From Dillenia suffruticosa (Eukaryota > Streptophyta > Magnoliopsida > Dilleniales > Dilleniaceae): a stretch of 64,000 nucleotides of DNA. The notes under the pieces were generated by a model. The model was not told the DNA's origin and searched no databases. It saw nothing but the letters and a program-made list of their open reading frames with translations. The DNA lies in contig JAVTVX010000035.1 in the NCBI GenBank assembly GCA_033439265.1, positions 18,812,001 to 18,876,000 of the forward strand, read 5' to 3'. Positions 36,613 through 48,411 of this stretch are shown here, in pieces. Numbering within the stretch: position 1 is the stretch's first letter; every line of letters starts with the position of its first letter. The position numbers were made by a program, and so were the translations under genes.

Positions 36613-39003
36613 AAATGAAATGAGACATTATCATATATTTAACTTCACTTTTATTAGGAAAACCATTCATAAAGACAGCAAAAACTAAAATAGATGTGGA
36701 TGAGGATACCCTCTTTGTCGAGTTTGATGGCGAGATTGTTAAACTTATTATTTTTGATCCTATGAAATACCCAAATGAGTGTCAATCAATTTGTTCTACT
36801 GATATTTTTATTTAATTGTGTAGGAAATTTGTGAAGAACAATGTGAAATTGATTTTGAATTGAATGCACAATTAGATACGAAAGGAAAATTATATGAGCT
36901 CTCAAAGTAAAGTTGAAGCCTCATTGAAGAGAAACAAGTGGAGAACGTTGAGTATAAAGACGTTAAATAATTGCACTTGTTGGGAGGCAACCCAATATTT
37001 TTTCTTTTTGAGTTTGATTAGTTTGTTATTTGATTTTTTAATTAATTAGAGGTATACAATTAGTGTCATTAGTTTTTTCTTTTAATTTTTTTAGGTACCT
37101 AAGAAGGAAAATGCTAAGAGTTGCATTGATCGAAGTCAAGAGATAGAAGAGCAATTGAGACAAAACCGGATAGAAGCAGTCCTCCATTTAGGGCATGATC
37201 ACACCGTTTTCAGAAATGAAGTTCAAAAGTCAGGGCCGAAGCAGTCTTCTGCTTAAGGCGTGATCACGCTATTTTAGGCAAAAAAAAAGGGGGACATTCA
37301 AGCACTCGTCGACTTTGTGGGTTTTCAACTTCCATTCCCGCCATTACCTTAGGGGAGTTCTCTTACTCTTTATCATTGTTTTCATTGTCCTACTCTGTAG
37401 ATTAGCATCTTTCATTTTTCTTTTCTTTCCATATCTTATTTTGTTAGGTGTTTTTCTGAGTTCTAGTTTCAATTGAGCTGGTTGGGACTTTCTTTAGCAT
37501 TATGCCTAAATTTCTTTCCTTTTACATACATTAAGGACAATGTAGTATTTAGGTGTGGGGGAGAATTTCCATACCAATGTCATTTCTTATATTTTCTTTG
37601 GAACTTCGTACTCTTTGGATTTTTATCTAAAAATAATTTTTGAATTAGTATGCATTATTGATTTGAGTTGGAATGCATGAAAGAAGCAAGCATGATTAGT
37701 TGTTTTTAGATAAAATTGTTTTGAGTGTCCCATTGATCTTAATTATTGAATCAATTGAAGATGTGATAGATTTGATACAAAATTAAACACTTTTGTGAGC
37801 TTTTGAGTCTTAAGAGTATACAATCATTTTTGCTCTAATTTTTCTTTAATGAATGTTTATCAATTATAGTATATTTATTCTAGAACTTGTTTTGTTGTAC
37901 TTTTTGAGACCACATTTATGAATTCATGCATTAATATGATGGAGGCACTTAGATTTATCCTTTTTAGCTCCCAAAAAAAAAACCTTCCCGTATATAATAT
38001 TCCTCCTAGTGAACTCATTTGAGCTTATGCCCATAGTTTTTACTATAACCACATAAATTGACACAACATTCTTTTTACGTTTAACCTTCTTTTTTATTCT
38101 TTTATCAAAGAAACATGTGATTGGAGTACGATTGAGTGGTTATTGATAAAAGGAAACGGGGTGACTTTATTTTGGAGATTATTTTTAGGGATTCGATCAT
38201 ATGATTGGGGTTATTTGTGTATACTCCACATTTTCATTCATCATCAAGTCTGATTGTTTAAAACAAAAAAGGATGATGAGAAAAAAAAGAGAGAAAAGGG
38301 CAGAAAAAATAAGGAAAATGAGAAAAAAAGGGAGAAAGAAAAAAAGAAGATAAAGAAGAAAATTTCCCAGGAATTGATATTGAGGAATTTGAAAAAAAAA
38401 AATGATTGAGGAAGGAGATGCTTTTAATTGGGTTATTTTTCTTTGAGTTGATTGTATTCCATGATATGAGATATATTTGATACGGGACATGGTCTTGTGA
38501 TTCTTAACATGTTTTTTTTTAATATATATATATTTATTATATATTACATTTACCCTTTTATCCTATCTTTTCCCAAGTCATGTTACAGCCCTTGTAAAGA
38601 TTCCCAAATTTTTGTTTTGAATTCATATAAGTGGTAGTAGAGATTTGATAAAAAAACAAACTTATGGTAATAACATGCTATATTTTGATTTTGAGAGTTA
38701 TTGATAAATTCTCTTAAATACTTTGAGCGAGTGAATTCCCTGTAAAGGTATTGAATCTTGATACATTGAATTTTGATAAGATTATTGAGTTGATAGGATA
38801 CTTATATTTTCTTTTAAAATTATGATACTATGATCACTTGTTCTCTAAATTGTTGATTTGACTTAAATTTTTTGATATGTGCTGATTTTGGATTGTTTGA
38901 AAATGATTTGAAAGAGTAGGATTGAAAAAGTGAATATTTTTGAGTCATTAATCTAGTGAATGTTTGAGAACAAGTATTGGTTTGATGTAGAGGAATTTGA
39001 TAA

Positions 39004-40306
39004 TGTGTAAAATGTTAAATTTATTATTAATATTATGGGTTGATTTTGGATTGGTTAGTATTCTAATAATTGTTTTTATGACTTTTTATTTTTAGGGGAT
39101 CAAAATTGGAATTTAAATCAAAATGGGCTTAAATAGATATTTTTGGAGCTAAATAATTCAAGATATCAATTAGTCTTACAAAGTAAAGGAATAAATCTCT
39201 AGAGTGGAAAATTTATTTTAGAAATTTTACTTCAAATAAAATTGTTTAAAGAAATTAATTGTTTCCTATTTTGAGGGGAGAATCTTTTTGAGATTTAGAT
39301 CACCACAATAGAAGACTTCTAATTTATCTTGGGAACTCATGCACTATTTATACTCCAAAAGGGGATGACACTATTCATGAATCACAAGGGAGGTGGCTAC
39401 TGTAGCATATATTCACTCCTTTAGATTTTAGTTTTTCTTTTCCTTCAAGAACATTTTTTTCTTTTTTGTTTCCACCACAAGTGGCTAGTCTCTCTTTTGA
39501 TTTAAGGGGAATTTTATTAATTGTATTCACTATGAAATTATGTGTTTCATTTAATTTCTTACCTTTTTAATTCAAATATTTGTCAATTCTTAATTTATGT
39601 AAATGAAAAATTAGTATTGGTTAATTTGACAATTTAATTCAATATTAATTTTTCTATTGTTATCCAAAATTTCAGTGATCTGTAATTGTCATGAATGAAT
39701 GGTACAAGTAGCAACTAGATTATTTATATTTATGGGGTTTTTTTTTTACCAATATTCATGTTTCATCTACGGAATTGATGAAACAAAATTAAATAATTAT
39801 GCGACTATCTCGATTATTTGTATTTTGTTTTAACTGTTTTCACAGAATTTAATAATGTCATTATATTGATATGGAACGCTATCGTGCTAAGTCGATTAAT
39901 GATAAATTTTGATTGGATGCTTGGGTTGATCAATTAATTAAGGAAAATATAAAATTTATTACGACTATCATGATAAATCTAAGATTAAATGCTTGAATTG
40001 TAATAATAATATTTTTAACCCATAATCAGTGAAACAATCAAATATGTGAACTCTTAGATCAAAGTTTGGTAGATTGAATTTCTCTCCTATTTTTATTATT
40101 TTTATGTTGTTTATTTGCTCTTTAATTGTCGGTTATTAATTCTTAATTTATGAATTTATTTTACAAATCTCCCATTTTATTTTTAGCAATAATAAAAAGT
40201 TAAGTTAATATAGTTCCCGTGAGATTTGATCTGGTATCACTATTGCTATAAATTTGTTTGTATTGGAGGAATCAGTATTAATTTTAGAGTTTCGATAACC
40301 CGACCA
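39004..40306 (+). repeat. 3' LTR of the Athila-like element
   Basis: About 1.30 kb and the partner of 33453-34776. It is preceded by the purine-rich GTAGAGGAA and followed by Copia RT sequence, marking the insertion point. Confidence 0.88.
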
Positions 40307-42397
40307 GTTGAGAATAACATTGAATATCTGATAACTATTAAGACATGGTTATCATTAAGTTTCGACAAGAAGGATATGAGTGAATCTGAGTTCATCTTAG
40401 GAATTAAAATCCAAAAAGATCACTTGAGACGGATATTGGCTCTTTCACAAAAAATCTACATTAAAAAGATTCTCGAACTCTTTGGGATAAGTGATTGTAA
40501 ACCTATAGATATTCCTATTGCCAAGCGTGATGGACTGACTCTTGAGATGTGTCCGAAAACTCAAAAAGAAGTAAGGGAAATGAGCAAAATCACTTATTCC
40601 AGTGCAGTGGGAAGTTTAATGTACGTGATATTGTGTACGTGACCAGACATTTTTTACACAGTCGGTTTGGTGAACAGATTTCAATCAAATCCTAGAAGGG
40701 GTTACTAGAGAGCATTAAAAAGAATTTTGAGATATCTTAAGGGAATTACGAGTTTCTCCTTGTGTTGCAGAGGGAGTGATTTGCGCCTTGTGAGATATTC
40801 AGATGTCGCTTGGGGCAATGATCTGGATAAACGCAAATCGACATTAGGTTTTGCCTTCTTGTTCAATTGCGGAGCCATTTCTTGGAGCAATAAGAAGCAA
40901 ATCTATATAATTCTATTTACGATAGAGACTGAGTTCGTGGCTTGTTCAGTCGTAATTCAGGAGAGTGTTTAGTTCTTGAGACTATTAGATTACTTGGGGA
41001 TTGAGATAGATAATGGGAGGCTAGTGATAATCTACTGTGATAATCAGACTGTCATTGCCTATACTTGAGACCTTAGGTATCATTGTAGGACCAAACATAT
41101 TGACATCGGATACAAATTCGTAAGAGACATCATCAAAAAGGGTGAAGTGATCGTCAAGTATATTTTTACACACAGCATGGTAGCTAATCCCTTCATCAAA
41201 CCAATTGCTAGAGACTCTTTTGTAAGACAATAGAGAGTACTTGGGTTTGCATGTAGTTTGACATTTCTCAATTTGTACTGAATTGACGATATTGATACTT
41301 ATTATCTTTATATATATGATTCATGTGCATTATTTAGTTACATATGAGATTATATACTTTAATTTAATACACTTGTTTTTGATCATGTATACTTTGATGT
41401 GATGTGAAAAGATATATTAGGCAGTCGAGGTCGACTCTTACACATGAATGACTACCTCCAACTCTGAGTAAGTGGAGATCTGACAGTTTCTAGTTATAAG
41501 AGACTTTGAGAGTAGTCCTGTTAGAAGATAAATCACTATGATATGTGTCCAGGATGAAGTCATATGTGTAATAACCAACATATACATACCCACATCCATA
41601 TTGTCTATAAGTAGCGAAATTTGAGATCTCAGATATCACTTGAGTCTAGTAATATTATTTCTGAGATACTCTCTCTGAGATTTCTAGATAAAGTTTAATG
41701 TGTACACTGAGTCCCATATCTATACAGTGTTAGAGAAATCTGACATATACCCATTTGAAAGATGGGGGAATAATATTATGGTACGTATTTCATATCGCAT
41801 GTGATAAGATGACAATAAGATAGTGGGAGCTATTATTTGAGATCATATTATGATCATGATTTCCATTCCCACTGTGTGAAACCCGAGATTCATTGGGGGA
41901 TCTCTTATACTCTTATTATTTTTGCTTGTTTTTAGAAGTTTTGGTTCAGTATTTACTATTTTAATCTATTTACCTATGGTCCAAAAGATAAATTGAGATC
42001 TAAGGGGTAGGTATAGGAAAGCAGCTAAATTGAGGTTGAGGGATTTGAGTTTGGGAAAAGGAAAACCAATCCATTATATCATTGTATAGTATTCACTAAC
42101 TGATCTATTATATTTATTCATATTGGGATTCAACATAATAGTGAATATACAGTCGAGCAATGATTGGGGATCACCTTCGATGAGGAAAGTGGCTCGATAG
42201 ATGTAATTACATTGAATTTGGGGCATAACGAGATCTTTTTGGTACTAACGGTGCTCCTTGATGTATTGAGAAATTTTTGCTTACATGTGTACTTGCTAAT
42301 CGCATGACACCCAATTTTATATGAAAGTCCAATAGGGTGATCGCATAAGTTATGATCTCATGACGGATGTAAAATATCATAGTGTGCAAGTGGGAGA

Positions 42398-42884
42398 TGT
42401 AGGTAAAAGGTATCCATATAGGGGCATTTACCTTAATGGTAAAATTTAAATTTAAATTTAAATTTGAAGTTAAGGGATAATAGGTGGTTAACCCATTATC
42501 CCCACTTCCCCTATTAACTCCCTAATTAGAAAAACCTATGTGTGGTTTTTTAATTTTCTTCTTCTTTAATTTGAGATTATGTAGAATCCATAGAAAAAAG
42601 AACATATATTCTCTATAGAGAGAAATCGATAGAGTGTTTAAAAAAAAATTTCGCGTAGGGAATTTTTATATCACTTTCATCATCGGATTTAAGATTGCAA
42701 CATTGTGACACTGTGGTGATAACTCGTTTGACGTAGTTATCATCCCGACTATGAGATTGACGAGAAAAGTATCATCGTTTTTGGATTGCCGACATTTATT
42801 CACTAAAATATATCCGTAAATCTTTATCTTTTAATTATTATAAAAAATTACCATACTTTCGTTTTGTGACAATTAAATCTAACA
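42398..42884 (+). repeat. 3' LTR of the second Copia element
   Basis: It starts TGTAGGTAAAAGG right after the purine tract AAGTGGGAGA and ends AATCTAACA. Length (487 bp), start, and the core GACACTGTGGTGATAAC..ATCATCCCGAC match the LTRs at 20649 and 27199, with clear divergence. Confidence 0.85.
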
Positions 42885-43543
42885 CAAAATCTATATATAA
42901 AAAAATCCATTGAAAAATTTTATCTCATTTTAAAAGGGGGAAAAAGGGATTCACATAGACATTTTGTCAAATATATAAGGGTCAAAATGCAAGAATTAAA
43001 AAAAAAGGTGATGTTTGCTGCTACCTTTAACGACCATTAATAGTGTTACTAGAAAACTAACGGATATAAACAGTTATTAACAAACATTGATAAATGAACC
43101 TTTGTAACATTTTAAAGTTGAGGACCTTTTTTATTACTTAAGGTATACTTCAAAACCTTCGAATAATTTACCAAAACTAGAAATTGTGTTAGTTAAATGG
43201 TTTTGAAACTATATGTATATTGAGTACATGACAGTTTTATCCATAAGTAAAATGACTGAACTAGCTAACCAACAAACTCTCTAGTGTTATCTTTCATATA
43301 TATAAATCTCTCTCTCTCTCTCTCCACTATTACTGATGTTGGATCAGCATTCTTCTTTTTCATCTCTTGCCCTTTCTCAATTTTGTCTCGTTCTTTCTCT
43401 TCTATTATCTCTATCTTTCCAGATAGGCTCCCATTAATCTCACTCAATTCATATTTTTTCCTCTCAATCTCTACTTTTTCTCTCTTTTTTTTTCTCTTCT
43501 AGATGGATTTTCACTCTTTTCCTCCTCTCTCTCAATCTCTCGT

Positions 43544-43578
<35 letters not shown>

Positions 43579-43629
43579 TTGGTGGGAGATGATGGAGTTT
43601 TGGCAAAGGTTATCCAACCATTTTACCAA
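42885..43629. other. Intergenic, AT- and CT/GA-rich
   Basis: No gene is seen. A (CT)n run lies at about 43308-43324, pyrimidine-rich sequence to 43540, then a (GA)n run to about 43569. Confidence 0.6.
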
Positions 43630-43965
43630 GAGCAAAAATCATTATTTGTTTTTTAGATGTCCCTTTTCAAGGGAGGTTTGGAGACTGTCCATGGCAAAGT
43701 ATGTTACTGTAATTTTTCCTATCTCTTGGTCTGGTAATTGAGTGACCCTTATTTCCTCCACTAGACATATCCGATGGAGTAGAGTCTTCAAATGTCTCCT
43801 CAGTGCTTGATTTACTATATTTAGATGGAGAGGAACAAGAGGAGGATTGGTAAGTGGCAGCTTCCTCCGTGAGTCATTGCAATATTTGTTAGTGTAATAT
43901 AACACATATTTTAGACTAGATCTTAGTCTGTCCGTTTTTTTTCTTAGGTTTCTCTGTGTAAATTC
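43630..43965 (+). mobile_element. LINE (L1-type) fragment, 3' end of the RT ORF
   Basis: Plus-strand translation gives NHYLFFRCPFSREVWRLSMA followed by KYVTVIFPISWSG. This is the zf-RVT tail of plant L1-type LINE ORF2, where HLFF.CPFS..VW is the hallmark. Further on, in another frame, come IYYI and MERNKRRIGKWQLPP, like the YYIWxERNxR end of these proteins. Stops separate YYI from MERN and follow QLPP, and a frame change lies between the two blocks. A (TA)n run follows. Only the last few hundred bases of a LINE remain, as with 5'-truncated insertions. Confidence 0.65.
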
Positions 43966-43980
43966 TAGTATTTGTATATT

Positions 43981-43984
<4 letters not shown>

Positions 43985-44012
<28 letters not shown>
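43985..44012. repeat. (TA)n microsatellite
   Basis: An uninterrupted TA run lies directly after the LINE fragment. The minus-strand Tyr/Ile frame across it is an artefact. Confidence 0.85.
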
Positions 44013-44015
<3 letters not shown>

Positions 44016-44628
44016 CTCTTTTATATATTAAAAAAAACATTATTTCAGTCAAAGCCAACTTTGTTTCAAAATTCTTCACTTAACTATTATGATTACTAAT
44101 TTTAAGAACCATTCGTAAATTTTTAATCTCGTCTTCATGAGAAATGTTATTTTCCCCCTAATTTCTCTTCAATATGGCATGGGATCATGACCAGTTTGTT
44201 TTGCTATTGCCAATCATTTCACTTGGGTTTTCAAATTTACACTATGTACTATAAATGGCTTTTGGAAGCAATTTTTGAAAAGCTAAAGCTATAAAAATCC
44301 TCTAAATTTCGGGGGTACTTACAAATATACCATTAAACTTGAATCACAATCCAGTAGGCCCTAAAACTTTAAAATATCAAAGCCATCTAAAACCTCAAAC
44401 ATAAAACCATTAATACTCCATCAATTTTAGCATCACATGACCCCTTTCCCATCTCTTTTTTGGAAATTGTCCTCATAAATAATAATAAGTGTTGACACTC
44501 TTGTGATAATTAAGACGTGAATAGGTTATTTTTTAAAAATTTTGATTTTCCGAAGCCAAAAAAGAATTACTGAATAATACAAGAAGAAAGAAAATGAGAG
44601 AGAGAAAACAAAGTGTTAAGAAAGTTGT

Positions 44629-45796
44629 TGTTGAATCCTAACATTTTGATGATAGCAAAGTCCTATATATATTACTAATCAATTTACCAAGTGTGCAGTT
44701 TTGAAAGTTGAGATTTTGTATAAATTTTCATGAATACAACAAATGCATGGAAGGTGTTACCATAGAAGAAATGTACTACTATACAAGAAGTTGTGAATTA
44801 TTCTAAATCTATAGAATATGGGTTGTTTTCAAGCAAATGTGATTTTATCTCAAATCAAGATTGAGTTCAGCAGATTAAGTATAGATTGGGTGCTGCATAT
44901 AGTCTAGAAACATGCCTAAATGCATCATCAGAGATTTAAGTGATGAGGATTTAAATTAGAATTATTTATTGTAGTAGAAGCAAATTTTCAAGAACAAGAA
45001 GCTAATTTTTAGGGGATATTTTGCCATCTATTACTTCTCTAATAGCCCACCATTTTCAAATTTGAAAATATCACGTTAAAGATGGATTGTTGGTATTTAA
45101 ATTCAAACATTTATAGTGATAAAAATAAGAAAATATAGTGAAGAAAATTAAACATAAAATCAACTACTTATCGGATTTTTATAGTAATAAAAGTTGGCTG
45201 GAAAGCCATATTTGCAGTTTTAAATCTTCTTGATGGTGAACAATTTTTACAAAACACTTCCTAGAATTTAACATTCAATATTCAGAAAATATTCAACATC
45301 TTTTACAGTGTTATTTTGATACTTTGGGAGTGAGATATTTGTTCTGAAAATTAGCTATCTGAACAATTTAGGAAAGTGTCTATTATGCAAATATTGTTTT
45401 GTAGAGATTGTTTTTGTATTTATTTTACATTGTTAAGCTTCATTAAGTTTGGAGAGAGTGTAAAGAACACTTTGTTAAGTAGACAGGCTAGTTGAGTGAA
45501 AGTTAAGGTAGAGTGCTTGTTGGACTAATTTATCCTCAAGGTTGGGGTGCAGATTATCAACAAGAGTGGATGTATCTAAGCTTGTTACTCTTATTGATAG
45601 TGGAAACTAGTAGTTGTTGTATCTCGACTTATTGAGCTAGAAGAATGTATATAGACACAAGATCAAACCATTATAAATTAGGTTTGTTTTATTTTCCCTT
45701 ATTTTTTTCCTACAAATTTGCATGCATGTTTGGCTTTAGAATTATTTAGGTTAATCAGAGATTAATCTAAAATTTTTGGAAATAATCAATTCAACA
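44629..45796 (+). repeat. SIRE-like Copia LTR (probably solo or orphan)
   Basis: It starts TGTTGAATCC with ATTTTGATGATAGCAAAG just inside and ends AATCAATTCAACA, so the ends form the inverted repeat TGTTGAAT/ATTCAACA. The TTTTGATGATxxCAAAG start, the AAGTGTGCAG motif and the late ACAAGATCAAACCATTATAAAT block are typical of SIRE/Maximus-type LTRs. There is no primer site after it and no clear target duplication (GTTGT before, TTCTT after). It looks like an orphan LTR. Confidence 0.55.
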
Positions 45797-45799
45797 TTC

Positions 45800-47610
45800 T
45801 TTCTTGATTTTCATAGGGATTAACACAAAGGATATCGGATTTTATAGTGGTTCCACTTCGTTGATTATATGTTCACCTCCAAACTTTGTCTGAATTTTTT
45901 AATCCACTATTTAGCAAAATAGTTTACACAATTAGCTTTCCAAGTGTTAATCAACCTTACAACTATTATCCCTAATACTTACACTTGCTTTTCATAGGAG
46001 CAAGCAAACCCAATACACTTTCACTCGATACAGCTCAAGTTCGAGATCAAGAGGACTAAACTTATGATCTTTCACAACAATTATGGACTGAAAAATGAAT
46101 CACAAAATATAACATTGAACTACAAATGTGTACATTATAACACAAGTGAAAATATAACAAAGAAATGAAAAATAGAGTATGAAAATTGAAGCTCTTTGAT
46201 CTCTTTGATTGTGCAAAAAGTTAATTCTTCATTCATCCATGTGTTGTATTTATGGCCACAGAAGAAAATTTAGTCATTGTACATCATTTGAGAACATTGA
46301 ATGCAATTGCAGAGACTGTTGGGGTAGTTAAAATTCCATTATATTTTGAACAACTATTTCTGAGTATTTATCCGTTATTCACATGATGTCAACTTATCAG
46401 AACTTCAAGTCAACTTGTCTTTGAATTTTGAACTATTCAGGTTGACTTGATCTGATGGTAGGTCAATTTCCCTTTATATCTTGAATTGTCCAAGTTGACT
46501 TGATATGAGTACGAGCCGACTTGCTAGCATTCTTTCGGTTTGTCAGGTCAGTTTGTGCTTCTCCTGGGTCGACTTGTGTAAGCATGGATTACCTTATAAC
46601 ATTGTTAAGTTGACATATATAATACAAATATTGTAACTAGGTCGACTTATTCCAATTTTAGGTTGACTTACTTAGGTTTCAAAAATGAGTTTCTGAGATC
46701 TTGTAGGTTTAGATCAACTTGTTATTTGATTAGATCAATTTATGTCTTTTCATTTTTAGGTCAAGTCGATTTGAGTATTTACCAGGTCGACTTATTGTAT
46801 CTTGACTCTTGGTTTGGTCAACTCATAATTTAATTAGGTCGACTTAGTTATGTTTTAAAATATATTTCTAAGACTAAGTTTTCACATGTCGATTCATCAA
46901 ATCTCTTAGGTCGACTTAGATATGCTGTAGAATTGGGTTTTTGATAGTTGACTTATTCGTGTCGATTCATTTTATTTCTAGGTCGATTTATAGTATTCCG
47001 TACTTAGAAAATTTTTTAAAATTATTTCCCAAAGCCGACTGCCATATATAGTGAGTCAACTCAACTAATATTTGACTTGCCTAAGTTCTAGGTCGACTTG
47101 TCTATATGATTTTTAGGACAACTTTAATCTAAGTTCACTTCATATTTTGTCCTATAGTCCGGTCGACTTATTCAACCTTTAAGTCGACTTAGTTATTCTA
47201 TAGAATTATACTTCTAATACTATGATTCCTTAGATTGACTTGATCTATATGTTAGGTTGACTTGTCATGAGTTTCTGAAACTTATCTTCAAGTAGACTTG
47301 TCTCATTCTTAGGTTGACTTGGGATATTTTATACCTAGAAAATTTTCAAATTTTTGCATCCTAGGTTGACTTTGGACTATGATAATGTTGACTTGATAAC
47401 TCAATAGGTCGACTAATGCAAAGGATAGATTGACTTCTTAGGTTAAGTTTGGGCATTCTAGATGTACAGGTCGACTCATCTACAATGAAGGTTGACTTGC
47501 TCATACTAAGCTCAACTTTAACAAAATTTTTAAACTTTTAAACTTTAAGTAATTAATCTTAATTATTTTTAATTACTCCTAATTATCATCAAAATATATT
47601 TTACTCAACA
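45800..47610 (-). repeat. Second SIRE-like LTR, opposite orientation, carrying a short-motif array
   Basis: The minus strand starts TGTTGAGTAAAATATATTTTGATGATAA at 47610 (pieces TGTTGAG and TTTTGATGATAA). Near its other end it has GAACCACTATAAAATCC followed by TTTGTGTTAAT, both hallmarks of SIRE-like LTRs. Between them lies the array at 46386-47520. It lies back to back with the LTR at 44629-45796. The low-coordinate edge is uncertain. Confidence 0.45.
46386..47520. repeat. Array of about forty AGGTCGACTTR-like motifs
   Basis: Over 1.13 kb the motif AGGTCGACTT(A/G), with variants AGGTTGACTT, AAGTCGACTT, AGGTCAACTT and AGGTCGATTT, recurs about forty times in one direction. Spacing is irregular, roughly 15-60 bases. 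The intervening sequence is AT-rich and not repeated in step, so this is not a simple tandem repeat. The core GTCGAC is self-complementary. Confidence 0.75.
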
Positions 47611-48123
47611 ACAAGAATAACAATAGCGATGATGACGACGACGACGATAATAATAATTACAATAATTCTTTATTTATATTTGGATAATATTATTTTTGAC
47701 AATTAAAATATTAGAAATTGTTGATGTTAAAAAATAATTAAGAATTTGTATACCAGCAAAGAGAAGTCCTGACTTAACAAAAAAAATAATAATTAGGACT
47801 ATAATTTGTCATTTTTCAATGTAAATTTTATATAGAAATTAAATCAATTAATGAGATTCAAACAAAGATGAGTTAGGGTTTAGGAAGGGAGAGAAATTTT
47901 AGATTTGGTATGTTGAAGTTTGATAACAAAGAAATCGAAAGAGAATGTTAGGATGAGAGAGGGAGAGAGTACTTGCAAATAGAGAAAGAAATTGATGAAT
48001 TTACGATGGATCCAAAAAAAGTTTGCTTGAAACCAACTCAACCCGGTGAACTACGCCAGTTGAGTCGGGTCGTGTTGGGCCGGTTCAACATTTTTTTTAA
48101 TGGAGGTTTCAATTAACTCTCTT

Positions 48124-48160
<37 letters not shown>

Positions 48161-48411
48161 AAATCAACAAATAAGTAAAAAGAGTGGTTCCACTTAATTT
48201 AATGTATGTTTACTATCAAACTCTTCGCTTGGATTTTCAAATCTACTGACTCAATATGATTACATTCTTTTGTTTTTTACAAGAATGATTTTTCTTGATT
48301 ACATATTCACATAATTTTTGTATACACTAAAAAATTTATTATTCTTCTTCATCTTTCATCTCTAAGCTATTTTCTATGTTTTGCTTTATTTTTTTCGCAT
48401 CCTTCTAATCT
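47611..48411. other. AT-rich spacer with GAT/GAC repeats and possible hAT end
   Basis: A GATGATGACGACGACGACG run lies near 47619-47650. At about 48030-48090 the composition switches to AACCCGG, GAGTCGGGTCGTG and GGGCCGGTTC. This is like the subterminal GGGCCGG-type sequence of plant Ac-like hAT elements and may mark the 3' end of the hAT element that follows. Confidence 0.4.
48126..48159. repeat. Poly-T run (34 bases)
   Basis: Thirty-four uninterrupted T bases follow CTCTCTTGG. It could be the A-tail of a reverse-strand retroposon, but no element body is recognised beside it. Confidence 0.9.

Larger units (their letters stand above)
33447..40306 (+). mobile_element. Athila-like Ty3/Gypsy element nested in the Copia
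   Basis: Two LTR copies (33453-34776 and 39004-40306, both starting TGTGCAAAATG/TGTGTAAAATG) flank an internal region. That region has a tRNA-Asp-type primer site, an Athila/Diaspora-type Gag and a protease region, then a noncoding 3' part with the conserved TTGGGAGGCAACCCAA motif near 36985. RT, RNase H and integrase are not visible. It interrupts the RT region of the surrounding Copia, so it is the younger of the two. Edges are good to about six bases because TGATAATG precedes both LTRs and no clean target duplication is seen (ACTAG/ACCAG is a candidate). The fossil is broken in several places. Confidence 0.88.
32541..42884 (+). mobile_element. Second Ty1/Copia element, 3' part, interrupted by an Athila-like element
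   Basis: The left segment (32541 to about 33446) corresponds to the end of integrase and the first half of RT of the family at 20649. It includes ITSVTA-side sequence, a KAMQEEMESMRVN-like block and MNMELHQMDIKNAFLNGSLD. The right segment (about 40307-42397) continues with RT and RNase H: DMSESEFILGIKIQKDHLRR, ITYSSAVGSLMYV and MRYLKGITSFSLCCRGSDL. The 3' LTR at 42398-42884 follows. The 5' half is missing where the chromovirus-like piece begins. It is broken in many places and interrupted by a 6.9-kb element. Confidence 0.85.

Noticed and set aside
33438-40312. A target duplication for the Athila-like element
   Set aside because: ACTAG/ACCAG and GTTGA were considered, but none fits both LTR ends exactly, and GATAATG precedes both LTRs, leaving the edge ambiguous.
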